Origin: Candidatus Azobacteroides sp.
GTDB taxonomy: Bacteria > Bacteroidota > Bacteroidia > Bacteroidales > Azobacteroidaceae
Length of the DNA: 45,536 nucleotides
Reading direction: 5' to 3'
NCBI GenBank assembly: GCA_009783445.1
Contig: WRFY01000113.1
Span: 1-45,536 of the forward strand
The first letter of the stretch is position 1. The number at the start of each line of letters is the position of its first letter. Made by a program: the position numbers and the translations under genes. Under the pieces are notes generated by a model. It was not told where the DNA came from and searched no databases. It worked only from the letters and a program-made list of their open reading frames with translations. This document shows, piece by piece, positions 17,573 to 25,256 of this stretch.

Positions 17573-18853
17573 TTACCAAGCAAACAAAGGATAATCTTTC
17601 ATCAGGATATTTACTTTTTGGGCAACAGCTTTGATTGCCGTTTCGTTTTCTACCTGCGAAAGAACGGTATCAATCAATTCTACAATTTCACCCATTAACG
17701 TTTCTTTGACGCCTCGAGTGGTAATGGCAGGCGTTCCAAAGCGTAATCCTGAAGTCAAAAAAGGAGAACGGCTATCGAACGGAACCATATTTTTATTGGA
17801 TGTAATGTCTGCTTTTACCAAAGCCGCTTCGGCTTGTTTGCCTGTTAATTCAGGAAATTTCGACCGAAGATCTACCAGCATCAAATGATTATCCGTGCCT
17901 CCCGAAATAATTTTATATCCCTTGTCCATGAATGCGGCAGCCATCACGCAGGCATTTTTCTTTACTTGCGCTTGGTAAGTACTGTATTCCGGTTGCAAGG
18001 CTTCATGAAATGCAACGGCTTTGGCGGCGATAATATGTTCTAACGGGCCTCCTTGAACGCCGGGAAACACGGCAGAATCCAACAAGGCTGACATATTTTT
18101 GATTTCGCCTTTCGGCGTTTTCTTTCCCCATGGGTTTTCAAAGTCTTTGCCTAACAAGATAATTCCTCCTCGCGGTCCGCGAAGCGTTTTATGAGTAGTA
18201 GAGGTAACAATGTGAGCGTGCGGAAGTGGATTGATCAACAAATCGGAGGCAATAAGGCCTGCGGGATGAGCCATATCCACCATAAAAATAGCGCCGATTT
18301 CATCGGCTATTTGCCGGATGTATGCATAGTCCCATTCTCGCGAATAAGCCGATGCTCCCGCTATGATTAATTTGGGTTTTTCCCTCAAGGCAATTTCTTG
18401 CAACTGGTTGTAATCCACCCGTCCGGTAAATTCGTCCACATTGTATTCCAATGCTTGATAAATGATGCCGGAAAAGTTGACAGGCGATCCGTGGCTCAGG
18501 TGCCCTCCGTGGGAAAGGTTAAGACCCAAAAATTTATCTCCCGGATTTAGACAAGTCATAAATACAGCCATATTGGCTTGCGCCCCCGAATGCGGTTGTA
18601 CATTGGCCCATTCAGCGCCGAAAATCTGTTTTACTCGATCAATAGCCGTTTGTTCTATTTCGTCGATAAACTGACACCCTCCATAATACCTGCGTTTGGG
18701 ATAACCTTCCGCATATTTGTTGGTTAATACAGATCCTGCGGCTTGCATCACTTCTTCGCTCACAAAATTTTCGGAGGCTATCAACTCAATTCCTGAGGTT
18801 TGACGGTGATATTCTTGGCTGATAATAGTAAAAATGAACTCGTCCTTCTTCAT
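17573..18853 (-). CDS. glyA: Serine hydroxymethyltransferase
   Basis: PLP enzyme converting serine and tetrahydrofolate into glycine and methylene-tetrahydrofolate. The 426-residue length is standard. Diagnostic blocks are [69 protein letters not shown], and [13 protein letters not shown], whose Lys is the Schiff-base lysine. A TATCTTTG -7 box on the minus strand at 18882-18889 lies 28 nt upstream, so glyA probably has its own promoter even though same-strand genes lie upstream. Confidence 0.98.
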   Translation of the reverse strand: MKKDEFIFTIISQEYHRQTSGIELIASENFVSEEVMQAAGSVLTNKYAEGYPKRRYYGGCQFIDEIEQTAIDRVKQIFGAEWANVQPHSGAQANMAVFMTCLNPGDKFLGLNLSHGGHLSHGSPVNFSGIIYQALEYNVDEFTGRVDYNQLQEIALREKPKLIIAGASAYSREWDYAYIRQIADEIGAIFMVDMAHPAGLIASDLLINPLPHAHIVTSTTHKTLRGPRGGIILLGKDFENPWGKKTPKGEIKNMSALLDSAVFPGVQGGPLEHIIAAKAVAFHEALQPEYSTYQAQVKKNACVMAAAFMDKGYKIISGGTDNHLMLVDLRSKFPELTGKQAEAALVKADITSNKNMVPFDSRSPFLTSGLRFGTPAITTRGVKETLMGEIVELIDTVLSQVENETAIKAVAQKVNILMKDYPLFAW

Positions 18854-18881
18854 TGCACTTAATGTGTCGGTTATTTTGCTA

Positions 18882-18889
18882 CAAAGATA
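18882..18889 (-). promoter_or_regulatory. Candidate -7 box of glyA
   Basis: Minus strand reads TATCTTTG, an exact TAnnTTTG match, 28 nt before the glyA start. No clear -33 partner. Confidence 0.5.
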
Positions 18890-18935
18890 ATAAAGTTATT
18901 TTTACTTTTTTATCTAAATGTGTTAAAATTCAATA

Positions 18936-19652
18936 TTAAAACATCCATCCACACGAAAAACTCAAAATATTTTCCCTTTTGCGAATGGATATGCCTTCCA
19001 AAAGATCAGGCCGGCCGCTCATCTCATCAAATGAAATGTTGCTATTGAAGAAACTTATTTCATAACGAATGTCAAAATGAACTTTAGCAATATTGATGGT
19101 GATTCCCATTATGCCGTTGGTGCTGTAGTTTGGTCTTGTGTTTTGAAAAACGGGATTGCCCCACAAAGTATTTCCGTAGCGCGATTTGAAATTGTCGCGA
19201 AACGATGGGCCAATGACCAGATTGAGCAAAAAAGGACCCGATTTAGTCATATTGTATCCTACCAGAACATTTATTTTAGCCGCTTGAGTTTCGATGGATA
19301 AATGGGTGGACTGATAATTGTCGCCTACTGGATAATCGTACGAAATTTCTTGTTTATATAAGCTCCATTCCGCTTCCGGTTGCATGAAAAAACGATCCAG
19401 ATTGATCCGGAAAAAGAGATTGAGTCCATAACCAGATTTGTTTTTCCCCGAAAGATTGCTCAATTCGGTCTCTCCCTGATACGCTTTGTAATGCGAAAGG
19501 GACAAAGCATTCAACCCCGCTTTCAGTCCTATATTGATGGCGTGATGGTTGTTTTTGTCCGCTTGTCCGGATACCGTTTGCACGACCGGAAACAAACCGC
19601 CTATCAATAATAGAAAACGGAGCAAAGCGGCATATTTTTTCCCTCCTTTCAT
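18936..19652 (-). CDS. Outer-membrane beta-barrel protein (porin-like family)
   Basis: A 238-residue secreted protein with a signal peptide (MKGGKKYAALLRFLLLIGG...). After cleavage the sequence alternates polar and hydrophobic residues and ends in an aromatic residue (SFSCGWMF), typical of small Bacteroidota outer-membrane barrels. The start is set at 19652, where ATG overlaps the TGA of the flavin-reductase-like gene by four bases (ATGA), a coupling arrangement; an upstream in-frame ATG at 19676 would only add eight charged residues before the signal peptide. Ligand or function is unknown. It is the last gene of the pyrB-pyrI-flavin reductase run. Confidence 0.82.
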   Translation of the reverse strand: MKGGKKYAALLRFLLLIGGLFPVVQTVSGQADKNNHHAINIGLKAGLNALSLSHYKAYQGETELSNLSGKNKSGYGLNLFFRINLDRFFMQPEAEWSLYKQEISYDYPVGDNYQSTHLSIETQAAKINVLVGYNMTKSGPFLLNLVIGPSFRDNFKSRYGNTLWGNPVFQNTRPNYSTNGIMGITINIAKVHFDIRYEISFFNSNISFDEMSGRPDLLEGISIRKRENILSFSCGWMF

Positions 19653-20218
19653 TTCTTTTTTTTCTGAACGCTCCAACCGAATTTACCGATGTATTTGCCC
19701 AGTCCGTAATATTTTCCATGTACATAAGCCAACAAACCGGCTTTTTGCATATCGAAAGCGCCGGTTGCGGAATGGATGTATTCGTCGTCGGCCAGAATAT
19801 TGACAACTTCTGCAATAAACATGTCATGCGTTCCCAGCGGGATCACTTCTTTCACGCGGCATTCAATGCACAAAGGCGATTCTTCGATGTAAGGAGCCTG
19901 TACGAGATGCGCTGGCACAGGAGTTAATTTCATTTCCTTGAATTTGTTGTATTCTCTTCCCGAACGAACGCCGCACCAGTCGGCAGCGTAAGCCAATTTT
20001 TCCGTCGTCAAGTTGATGACAAACTCTCGGTTCTTTTTGAGGATTGCATACGAATAGCGTTCGGGACGAACGGAAATATAGCATAAAGCTGGATCGGAAC
20101 AAATAGTACCCGTCCATGCAATGGTCAGGATATTGTATTCGCTTTCCTCTCGCCCCACACTTACCAACACTGCTGGAACGGGATAAACCAATGTACCGGG
20201 TTTCCAATCTTTCTTCAT
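19649..20218 (-). CDS. Flavin reductase-like FMN-binding protein
   Basis: A 189-residue protein of the flavin reductase-like (split-barrel FMN-binding) family. Visible blocks: PVPAVLVSVG, NILTIAWTGTICSDPALCYISVRPERYSY, which forms the flavin site, and FVINLTTEKLAYAADWCG. The C-terminal half keeps the ECRVKEVIPLGTHDMFIAEVV strand pattern. Members use NAD(P)H to reduce flavin or act as flavoprotein partners; the natural partner is not in the window. It begins 18 nt after pyrI ends and overlaps the next gene by 4 nt, so it sits in a pyr-led operon without an obvious pyrimidine role. A lysine-rich tail (QKKKK) precedes the stop. Confidence 0.88.
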   Translation of the reverse strand: MKKDWKPGTLVYPVPAVLVSVGREESEYNILTIAWTGTICSDPALCYISVRPERYSYAILKKNREFVINLTTEKLAYAADWCGVRSGREYNKFKEMKLTPVPAHLVQAPYIEESPLCIECRVKEVIPLGTHDMFIAEVVNILADDEYIHSATGAFDMQKAGLLAYVHGKYYGLGKYIGKFGWSVQKKKK

Positions 20219-20236
20219 TTATTTTTATCTTTTGTA

Positions 20237-20701
20237 TTACAATAAAACAATGTCTTCTTTCTTGGTTTTCATTTCGCAATAATGACATTGAAGCGTTACC
20301 GTCTCTTTGTCGATGACTTTGAATCGCGTTTTCATGGGTTCGTTGTTGGTAATGCATTTGGGATTATTGCATTTGACCAATCCCAAAAGTTCGTCAGGAA
20401 GAGAAACCAATTTTTTTTCTACCACTTGATAGTTTCGGATAATATTTAATTTAACGCAAGGAGCGATCAATGAAATGCGGTTGATCTCGTCTTCTTCGAA
20501 AAACTTATCGGCAATTTTCAAAATGCCTTTTTTCCCCATCTTTTTACTGTCTAAATTATAACCGATCGTAACCGGAGTCGTTATTTTTTCTACTTCCAGC
20601 AAAGAAACGACTTTAAACAGTTGTTCCGATGGAATATGATCAATGGCCGTTCCGTTTTTCAGAGCGGCTACTTGTAGTTCTTTTTCTTTTACTACTGACA
20701 T
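20237..20701 (-). CDS. pyrI: Aspartate carbamoyltransferase regulatory subunit
   Basis: A 154-residue regulatory chain of aspartate transcarbamoylase, binding nucleotide effectors and holding catalytic trimers together. The start at 20701 gives [24 protein letters not shown], which matches the family N-terminus; the frame runs 47 codons further upstream into pyrB but that part is not homologous. The C-terminal zinc domain is complete, with four cysteines in CNNPKC and CHYC. It lies 34 nt after pyrB, the usual order. Confidence 0.97.
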   Translation of the reverse strand: MSVVKEKELQVAALKNGTAIDHIPSEQLFKVVSLLEVEKITTPVTIGYNLDSKKMGKKGILKIADKFFEEDEINRISLIAPCVKLNIIRNYQVVEKKLVSLPDELLGLVKCNNPKCITNNEPMKTRFKVIDKETVTLQCHYCEMKTKKEDIVLL

Positions 20702-20735
20702 ATAATATATGGATATAGCGTTATAAATGTTCGTC

Positions 20736-21647
20736 CTAATTGATTCCCAGCACTTCGCATATAATCGCTTGTCGTGCAAATACGCCGTTTTTAGCCTGTT
20801 CGAAATAATAGGCTTTTGGATTGTCGTCGACATCGTAAGCAATTTCGTTTACGCGAGGCAAGGGATGTAGAATCCGGAGATTGTCCTTACTTGCATCCAA
20901 CATTTTATTATTGAGCACATACACATTTTTTACTTTCTCATATTCCATCAAATCGGTAAACCTTTCCCGTTGCACGCGGGTCATGTATAAAATATCCGAT
21001 TCATTGATCACTTCCGGTGAAAAATCCGTATGTTCGAAATAGCGAATAGCTTGTTTGTCTAAAAATTGCTTGTAAATATCCGGCAGTTTCAGTTCTTCCG
21101 GCGCTACCAGATGAAAGGTGGGATTGAAGTGCGACATTCCCGTGAGAAGCGAATGAACTGTGCGTCCATATTTCAAATCGCCCGCCATCGTAATGGTCAA
21201 ATCCTCCAACTTCCGCTGCGTTTTAAAGATCGAATACATATCCAGCATGGTTTGAGAAGGATGTTGGTTGGCTCCGTCGCCGGCATTGATAATCGGTATA
21301 TCCGTTATTTCGGATGCATAACGCGCGGCGCCTTCCAGATAATGACGCATAATGATTACATCGGCATAGTTGCTTACCATTTTAATGGTATCCTTCAACG
21401 TTTCTCCTTTGGAGGAGCTGGTGGTGGCTGCATCGCTAAATCCGATCACCCGTCCCCGCAGGCGATTGACGGCTGTTTCAAAACTCAAGCGCGTGCGCGT
21501 AGAAGGTTCAAAAAAAAGACTGGCACAAATCATCCCTTCCAATAGTTTTTGATTGGGATTCTGTTCAAAAAATTCAGTTTTTTGAATAATACGAACAATG
21601 CTTTCTTTCGAACAATCGGCTATTGATACAAAGCTATCTTTCTTCAT
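20736..21647 (-). CDS. pyrB: Aspartate carbamoyltransferase catalytic subunit
   Basis: Catalytic chain (303 residues) forming carbamoyl-aspartate, the committed step of pyrimidine synthesis. Diagnostic blocks: [15 protein letters not shown] (carbamoyl phosphate site), the SSSKGET loop with its conserved Ser and Lys, [41 protein letters not shown] and [11 protein letters not shown] minus-strand TACATTTG -7 box at 21668-21675 sits about 20 nt upstream, giving a very short leader, so classic leader attenuation is unlikely. The other pyr genes in this window, pyrK and pyrD, are about 10 kb away on the other strand. Confidence 0.98.
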   Translation of the reverse strand: MKKDSFVSIADCSKESIVRIIQKTEFFEQNPNQKLLEGMICASLFFEPSTRTRLSFETAVNRLRGRVIGFSDAATTSSSKGETLKDTIKMVSNYADVIIMRHYLEGAARYASEITDIPIINAGDGANQHPSQTMLDMYSIFKTQRKLEDLTITMAGDLKYGRTVHSLLTGMSHFNPTFHLVAPEELKLPDIYKQFLDKQAIRYFEHTDFSPEVINESDILYMTRVQRERFTDLMEYEKVKNVYVLNNKMLDASKDNLRILHPLPRVNEIAYDVDDNPKAYYFEQAKNGVFARQAIICEVLGIN

Positions 21648-21667
21648 CTATTTTACAAGTTTGGATA

Positions 21668-21675
21668 CAAATGTA
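21668..21675 (-). promoter_or_regulatory. Candidate -7 box of pyrB
   Basis: Minus strand reads TACATTTG, an exact TAnnTTTG match, about 20 nt before the pyrB start; no -33 TTTG at standard spacing. Confidence 0.5.
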
Positions 21676-22032
21676 GTGAGAATTTATGAAAAGAAAAAAG
21701 CATAAAATGATTCTAATATGGAGAGCATAATGTTAAATATTGACAAATTCGATCGATTGATCGCTTTTTGACAAATTTTGAAAAAAAAAGTTTTGAATAA
21801 TTGAAAAAACTGCGATTATAAACTTCAATAAAACCATTATATACAACGAAATATTGATTAATTTTGTACACAGAATAGTTGACATAAATACGCTATTAAA
21901 AAGTATAAGAAATTATTCAGCGCTTTTTTGAAGATGGAAAATAACTGAAAATTAACCTGAAAGTATTTAAAAGTTAGTAAGGAAAAAATATAACCAAAAG
22001 CACAAAAGGACTTTTTTTTCATTACAGATTTG

Positions 22033-22063
22033 AACGCTCGGCCTGTGAAGGTGGGGCGTTTTT
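22033..22063 (+). terminator. Plus-strand terminator-like hairpin
   Basis: AACGCTC (22033-22039) pairs with GGGCGTT (22054-22060) with one G-T wobble, and a run of T follows on the plus strand. No gene on the plus strand ends here. On the minus strand there is no T tract, so it does not serve the genes flanking it in that direction. Confidence 0.5.
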
Positions 22064-22089
22064 CATTGCGCCAAAATCTATATTAGAAT

Positions 22090-22446
22090 CTATAGTAGCG
22101 TCAAGTCGTATTTTTCTACGAAATAATTCAGGTATTGAAAATCTATTTCGACAGAAAAGAGGTAGGTCGATTGATTTTCCCGCAATTCAAGATTCACTTC
22201 CAGATGTCGATTATTTTCCCACGTTTCGTTTTGTTCGTCTAAAACATGATTTCGAATAATCAAAGAATGGCGGGTGACCTTGTCTAAATGATCCAAAATC
22301 CACTCTAAAGGATGATCGGAACGAACCCTGCACCACGAATGATCTCCCATCCGGTCTATTTTGAAATTCACCGCATGTTGCACGCAATCCCAATAAAAAT
22401 CTTTGGTATTTGGTGTCAAATGATATATGTCGTTATCATTATTCAT
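22090..22446 (-). CDS. Conserved-looking hypothetical protein next to the repressor
   Basis: A 118-residue acidic, soluble protein, rich in His, Asn and Asp, with no signal peptide or membrane segment. I do not recognise a family. It has a mixed alpha/beta look: strand-like HSLIIRNHVL and HLEVNLELRE segments and a C-terminal STYLFSVEIDFQYLNYFVEKY. It starts 21 nt after the repressor gene ends on the same strand, so the two are probably co-transcribed, and this gene may modulate the repressor or belong to the host. Nothing in the sequence decides which. Confidence 0.7.
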   Translation of the reverse strand: MNNDNDIYHLTPNTKDFYWDCVQHAVNFKIDRMGDHSWCRVRSDHPLEWILDHLDKVTRHSLIIRNHVLDEQNETWENNRHLEVNLELRENQSTYLFSVEIDFQYLNYFVEKYDLTLL

Positions 22447-22467
22447 AAAAAAATGTTCAAAAGCAAA

Positions 22468-23136
22468 TTACATAACTACTTTTTGATATTTGGCCAATAC
22501 AAGCCATATCGATCGAATATATTTAATGGCAACCTCATAGCTGTCGTATTCCTTGTTATGAGATACCAAAAGAAAATGCTCGCGATCGCTTCCTTTTTTC
22601 ACTTCCTTGATCAACTTTCTATTGTCGATCAATTCAATGATATGGACGTCTCCATAATTCAATATTTCTTTCCATAATTCTACCTTCTGTATGCGAATAA
22701 TAGAACCCGCAGGGTAAGTCGGCGACATATCGTCATTCGTTATAGCAATGGCAATATCCTCTTCTTTGGCCTCTACAAAAGGGATATATCCCAATAAATA
22801 ACTATTCAGAGCGTCCATATCTTTATTCGAATCGCAAATAACATCTAAACTATAAAGCGGAACCAGGCGGTAATTTGTACCATTAAACCTTCCTTCCAAA
22901 ACCTTTTGTTTCGGACATTTGTATTTTTCACCTTCGCCTGTTTGTAACCATTCTTTTTCTATATCAAATGATATATAAATTTTATTAATGATTGCCTCTC
23001 CAATGGGTCTCTTTCCCGACAACATTGAAGACAAGTTCGATTGGTTAACGCCGATTCTCTTCGCAAACTTATTCATACTTAAGTTATTTTCAGATATTAT
23101 TTCTTTTATTCTCAAAATTATATCTTCATTTTTCAT
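22468..23136 (-). CDS. XRE/S24-like phage-type repressor
   Basis: A 222-residue two-domain regulator. Residues 1-65 form a helix-turn-helix domain (MNKFAKRIGVNQSNLSSMLSGKRP is the HTH core). Residues 90-215 resemble the LexA/CI S24 peptidase-like dimerisation domain. The usual nucleophile motif G-D-S-M-x-P is NDDMSP at 124-129, so Asp126 replaces the serine; a Lys-rich block (DNRKLIKEVKK) stands where the general-base lysine is expected. Self-cleavage on DNA damage is therefore unlikely. It is divergent from the lysis genes starting at 23364, and a 16-nt palindrome occurs in the shared promoter region and inside its own coding sequence, suggesting it controls itself and the lysis operon. Confidence 0.88.
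   Translation of the reverse strand: MKNEDIILRIKEIISENNLSMNKFAKRIGVNQSNLSSMLSGKRPIGEAIINKIYISFDIEKEWLQTGEGEKYKCPKQKVLEGRFNGTNYRLVPLYSLDVICDSNKDMDALNSYLLGYIPFVEAKEEDIAIAITNDDMSPTYPAGSIIRIQKVELWKEILNYGDVHIIELIDNRKLIKEVKKGSDREHFLLVSHNKEYDSYEVAIKYIRSIWLVLAKYQKVVM
22960..22975. promoter_or_regulatory. Putative operator inside the repressor gene
   Basis: TATATCAAATGATATA is a palindrome with 7-nt arms around a 2-nt centre, within codons 54-60 of the repressor. The same palindrome occurs at 23208-23223 over the divergent promoter. An in-gene copy could be an auxiliary site for looping or roadblock repression. Confidence 0.5.
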
Positions 23137-23165
23137 AATACCATTTATTTATACTCGTCCTAAAT

Positions 23166-23175
23166 TATCAAATGA
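23166..23175. promoter_or_regulatory. Weaker copy of the putative operator
   Basis: TATCAAATGA shares nine or so core bases with the 16-nt palindrome and lies between the repressor start and its candidate -7 box, where binding would fit autorepression. The match is partial. Confidence 0.35.
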
Positions 23176-23190
23176 ACTAAAAAAAGTTGT

Positions 23191-23198
23191 CAAATATA
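23191..23198 (-). promoter_or_regulatory. Candidate -7 box of the repressor gene
   Basis: Minus strand reads TATATTTG, an exact TAnnTTTG match, 55 nt before the repressor start. No clear -33 box. Confidence 0.45.
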
Positions 23199-23207
23199 CA
23201 ATTTATT

Positions 23208-23223
23208 TATATCATTTGATATA
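23208..23223. promoter_or_regulatory. Putative operator at the lysis-operon promoter
   Basis: TATATCATTTGATATA is the same 16-nt palindrome as at 22960-22975, read on the other strand. Its right end overlaps the candidate -7 box of the lysis operon (23222-23229) by two bases, so a bound repressor would block polymerase. Confidence 0.6.
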
Positions 23224-23229
23224 TCTTTG
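23222..23229 (+). promoter_or_regulatory. Candidate -7 box of the lysis operon
   Basis: TATCTTTG matches TAnnTTTG exactly and overlaps the putative operator. No -33 TTTG is seen at the usual spacing. The predicted leader to the first gene is about 130 nt and contains a poly-A tract. Confidence 0.5.
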
Positions 23230-23363
23230 TATCGTGTTTTTGATTCATGGAAGCAAAGATAAAAAAAAAAAAATAAAAATTGCACTAATACACATTCAGA
23301 AGTTTTGATTGGCTATAGCAAACACATACATAATTATTTACAAACAAATTAAATTTTTTGGCA

Positions 23364-23525
23364 ATGAAAAAGTTAAGATTGAAAAAAACAAATGGATTTA
23401 CGAAAGATGATTGCGTTCCGATCCTCTACACTTTGAAAAGAGGATATACCTATGAGTTCAATGTTAGAGAAACGTGCCATGGTAAAACAGTGCGGTTCCA
23501 CTCTCAATTTTTAGTAGTTAATTAA
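23364..23525 (+). CDS. Small basic protein, first gene of the lysis operon
   Basis: A 53-codon ORF starting MKKLRLKKTNGFTKDDC and ending in VRFHSQFLVVN. It is basic at the N-terminus, has two cysteines (17 and 38), and shows a strand-rich pattern (YTYEFNVRE, KTVRFHSQFLVV) that could be a small beta fold. No family recognised. It lies 58 bp before the next gene on the same strand and downstream of the operator-covered promoter. Possible roles are an antirepressor, a lysis timing factor or a leftover phage ORF; none is shown by the sequence. Confidence 0.55.
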   Translation: MKKLRLKKTNGFTKDDCVPILYTLKRGYTYEFNVRETCHGKTVRFHSQFLVVN

Positions 23526-23583
23526 AATAATTAACTAAATAACTAATCAATTAAATTTATCAACTACACAAATAATAATTTAT

Positions 23584-24207
23584 ATGAACAGAGATTTCTG
23601 GAGAAAAATCTTGTATTCTTCCCCTGTGGTTGTGTTGATCGTATTATTGATATACATCAATATTTCGATTGGCCAAGTGAAGAGTATCGTTTATGACTAC
23701 ATTTTTACTGCAAATGTAGAGACTATAAAAAATTTTTCAAGCGAGATAAAACTTTTATTGGACACTTCTTTGAAATATGGAAAAACAGAGGGGAAGGTGA
23801 GATCAATTTTCGATCTAATAGAGGTATTTAATAAAGCGATTGGCGGAAAATACGCCGTTATTACATTTTTGGCGGATAGCGATAGGACCATCTATCACAG
23901 CAATAATTATAATCAAGCGTATGTTTCCGGACTGTTGGAAAATAGAGATAACGAAGCTTATTTAAATCAATTGCTGGCAAATCATGAATCTAAAGATGTA
24001 TTCTTCAAAAACAACGGCGAAGATCAGCATTGGTATTGCCAAGCGCTTTCGGGCGTCAATAAAGATTACTGCATGTTTGTCACGGTAGATAAGAACATAT
24101 TAGCTAAAAGAATACGTATTACCCAAGTAATCATTCCTCTTTGTATTTTGAGTATGCTTTTGTTATTGTCTACTGAAGTATCAATTTGGGCAAAATCTAA
24201 TCATTAA
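23584..24207 (+). CDS. Two-pass membrane protein with sensor-like extracytoplasmic domain
   Basis: A 207-residue protein with a transmembrane helix at about 10-30, an extracytoplasmic domain of about 145 residues, and a second helix at about 179-203, with both ends short and cytoplasmic. The central part (GGKYAVITFLADSDRTIYHSN, then HWYCQALSGVNKDYCMFVTVDKN) resembles the alpha/beta layout of Cache-type sensor domains as found in histidine kinases and chemoreceptors, but there is no output domain. The two cysteines in the second block could form a disulfide. It sits between the small basic protein and the holin-like gene. A role in sensing a signal, or as an antiholin-like lysis regulator, is inference. 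Confidence 0.75.
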   Translation: MNRDFWRKILYSSPVVVLIVLLIYINISIGQVKSIVYDYIFTANVETIKNFSSEIKLLLDTSLKYGKTEGKVRSIFDLIEVFNKAIGGKYAVITFLADSDRTIYHSNNYNQAYVSGLLENRDNEAYLNQLLANHESKDVFFKNNGEDQHWYCQALSGVNKDYCMFVTVDKNILAKRIRITQVIIPLCILSMLLLLSTEVSIWAKSNH

Positions 24208-24220
24208 AAAATTAAACAAA

Positions 24221-24532
24221 ATGGATGTCAATCTTATAGAAGTTCTAATCAATATTGCCCTTTCTTCTTTTGGCGGCCTGATTAAGAGTATATCAGAAAG
24301 CCAAAGAAACCCAGAAAAAAGAGTAACATTTTCACATTACATGATCGGTTCGTCTATATCACTATTTGTGGGTATTGTTGTTTTTTTCTTGTGTAAATAT
24401 TTTGAACTTTCATCTTTCCTGACTGCGGGAATTACCGCATTGTCCGGATATATGGGAAGTCCCGTTTTAGATATACTGTCAGATATTGCCAAGAGGCGCT
24501 TGAACACATACTTACATGATATAGGAAATTAG
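24221..24532 (+). CDS. Phage holin-like protein
   Basis: A 103-residue membrane protein with an amphipathic N-terminal segment and two clear hydrophobic helices (about 40-61 and 68-87) and a charged C-terminal tail (SDIAKRRLNTYLHDI). The LTAGITALSGYMGSPVLDIL block resembles the small LydA/phage holin 3-type families, where a G-x-x-G-x-P turn ends the last helix. Holins oligomerise in the inner membrane and release endolysin. The gene starts 13 nt after the sensor-like gene and is followed by a glucosaminidase lacking a signal peptide, which is the classic holin-endolysin pair. Family assignment from motif only. Confidence 0.78.
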   Translation: MDVNLIEVLINIALSSFGGLIKSISESQRNPEKRVTFSHYMIGSSISLFVGIVVFFLCKYFELSSFLTAGITALSGYMGSPVLDILSDIAKRRLNTYLHDIGN

Positions 24533-24602
24533 TGCTCAATGAATTATACACACAAACACACACACTATGGTTTATTATGAACACATTAAATTTGAATTAT
24601 TT

Positions 24603-25163
24603 ATGGCAACAAAACAAGAACAAATTGATTTCGTAAGAAGAGTGTATCCGGCTGCTCAAAGAATGTATGCTAAGAATCCGGAAGAAGCTCTCAGTCCTCT
24701 GTTTGTAACAGCACAGGCCGCACTTGAAACGGGCTGGAGAATCAAAGGAATTGACAACAACATCTTTGGAATTACGAAAGGAAAATCGTGGACAGGAAAA
24801 ACAAAGTTAGTTTTAACTACGGAGTATTTTTCTTCTCCCAATGTGAAATTCGTAGAACCGGAAAGAATCATTTCCATCACCCAAGTGGGCGATAAGTACA
24901 AATATTCGGTATATAGATTATTCCGAGCGTACGATTCCTTGGAAGATTGTTTGGAAGATCAGCTCAAATTACTGAAAAGCTCTGGTTATAAAGACGCTTG
25001 GCCCTATAGAGATGATCCTGTTGAATTCGCAAAACGTATCGTCGACGATACCGGCGCGAAATATGCTACGGCTACTAATTATGCCGCTATCATGGCTTCT
25101 GTGATTCAAATGGTTGATCGAATCGTGCAGCAAGAAAGCATTGGCATGGAATTAGCCTCATAG
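24603..25163 (+). CDS. Glucosaminidase endolysin (GH73-like)
   Basis: A 186-residue peptidoglycan hydrolase of the mannosyl-glycoprotein endo-beta-N-acetylglucosaminidase (FlgJ-like, GH73) family. The core block FVTAQAALETGW places the catalytic glutamate at Glu42; NNIFGITKGKSW, FRAYDSLEDCLEDQLKLL and the C-terminal YATATNYAAIM blocks also match. The start at 24603 (MATKQEQIDF) is preferred; the frame is open 12 codons further upstream to 24567, but that extension adds nothing conserved. There is no signal peptide or membrane segment, so export needs the neighbouring holin-like protein, as for phage endolysins. A strong terminator follows, closing the operon. Confidence 0.9.
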   Translation: MATKQEQIDFVRRVYPAAQRMYAKNPEEALSPLFVTAQAALETGWRIKGIDNNIFGITKGKSWTGKTKLVLTTEYFSSPNVKFVEPERIISITQVGDKYKYSVYRLFRAYDSLEDCLEDQLKLLKSSGYKDAWPYRDDPVEFAKRIVDDTGAKYATATNYAAIMASVIQMVDRIVQQESIGMELAS

Positions 25164-25207
25164 CATGGGTCGAAAGACATAAAAGTATTGTTTTAGGTTA
25201 TCCGCAG

Positions 25208-25241
25208 GGGGCGTTCAATTTTTGGACGCCCCTTGTTTTTT
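25208..25241 (+). terminator. Intrinsic terminator of the lysis operon
   Basis: GGGGCGTTC (25208-25216) pairs with GGACGCCCC (25224-25232) with one wobble, followed by TTGTTTTTT. It lies 45 nt after the endolysin stop on the plus strand. Confidence 0.88.
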
Positions 25242-25256
25242 CATGAGCCGTGTTTT

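Larger units (their letters stand above)
21648..22089. other. AT-rich intergenic region between pyrB and the lysis module
   Basis: About 440 bp with no credible gene on either strand. It carries the pyrB -7 box (21668-21675), a plus-strand TAATTTTG box at 21859-21866, and a plus-strand terminator-like hairpin at 22033-22063. The plus-strand signals have no plus-strand gene between them, so a short untranslated RNA is conceivable. Confidence 0.5.

Noticed and set aside
22030-25245. att-like direct repeats at the borders of the lysis module
   Set aside because: The two border hairpins share a GGGCGTT string, but this is part of independent terminator stems, not a matching direct repeat; no integrase is present.
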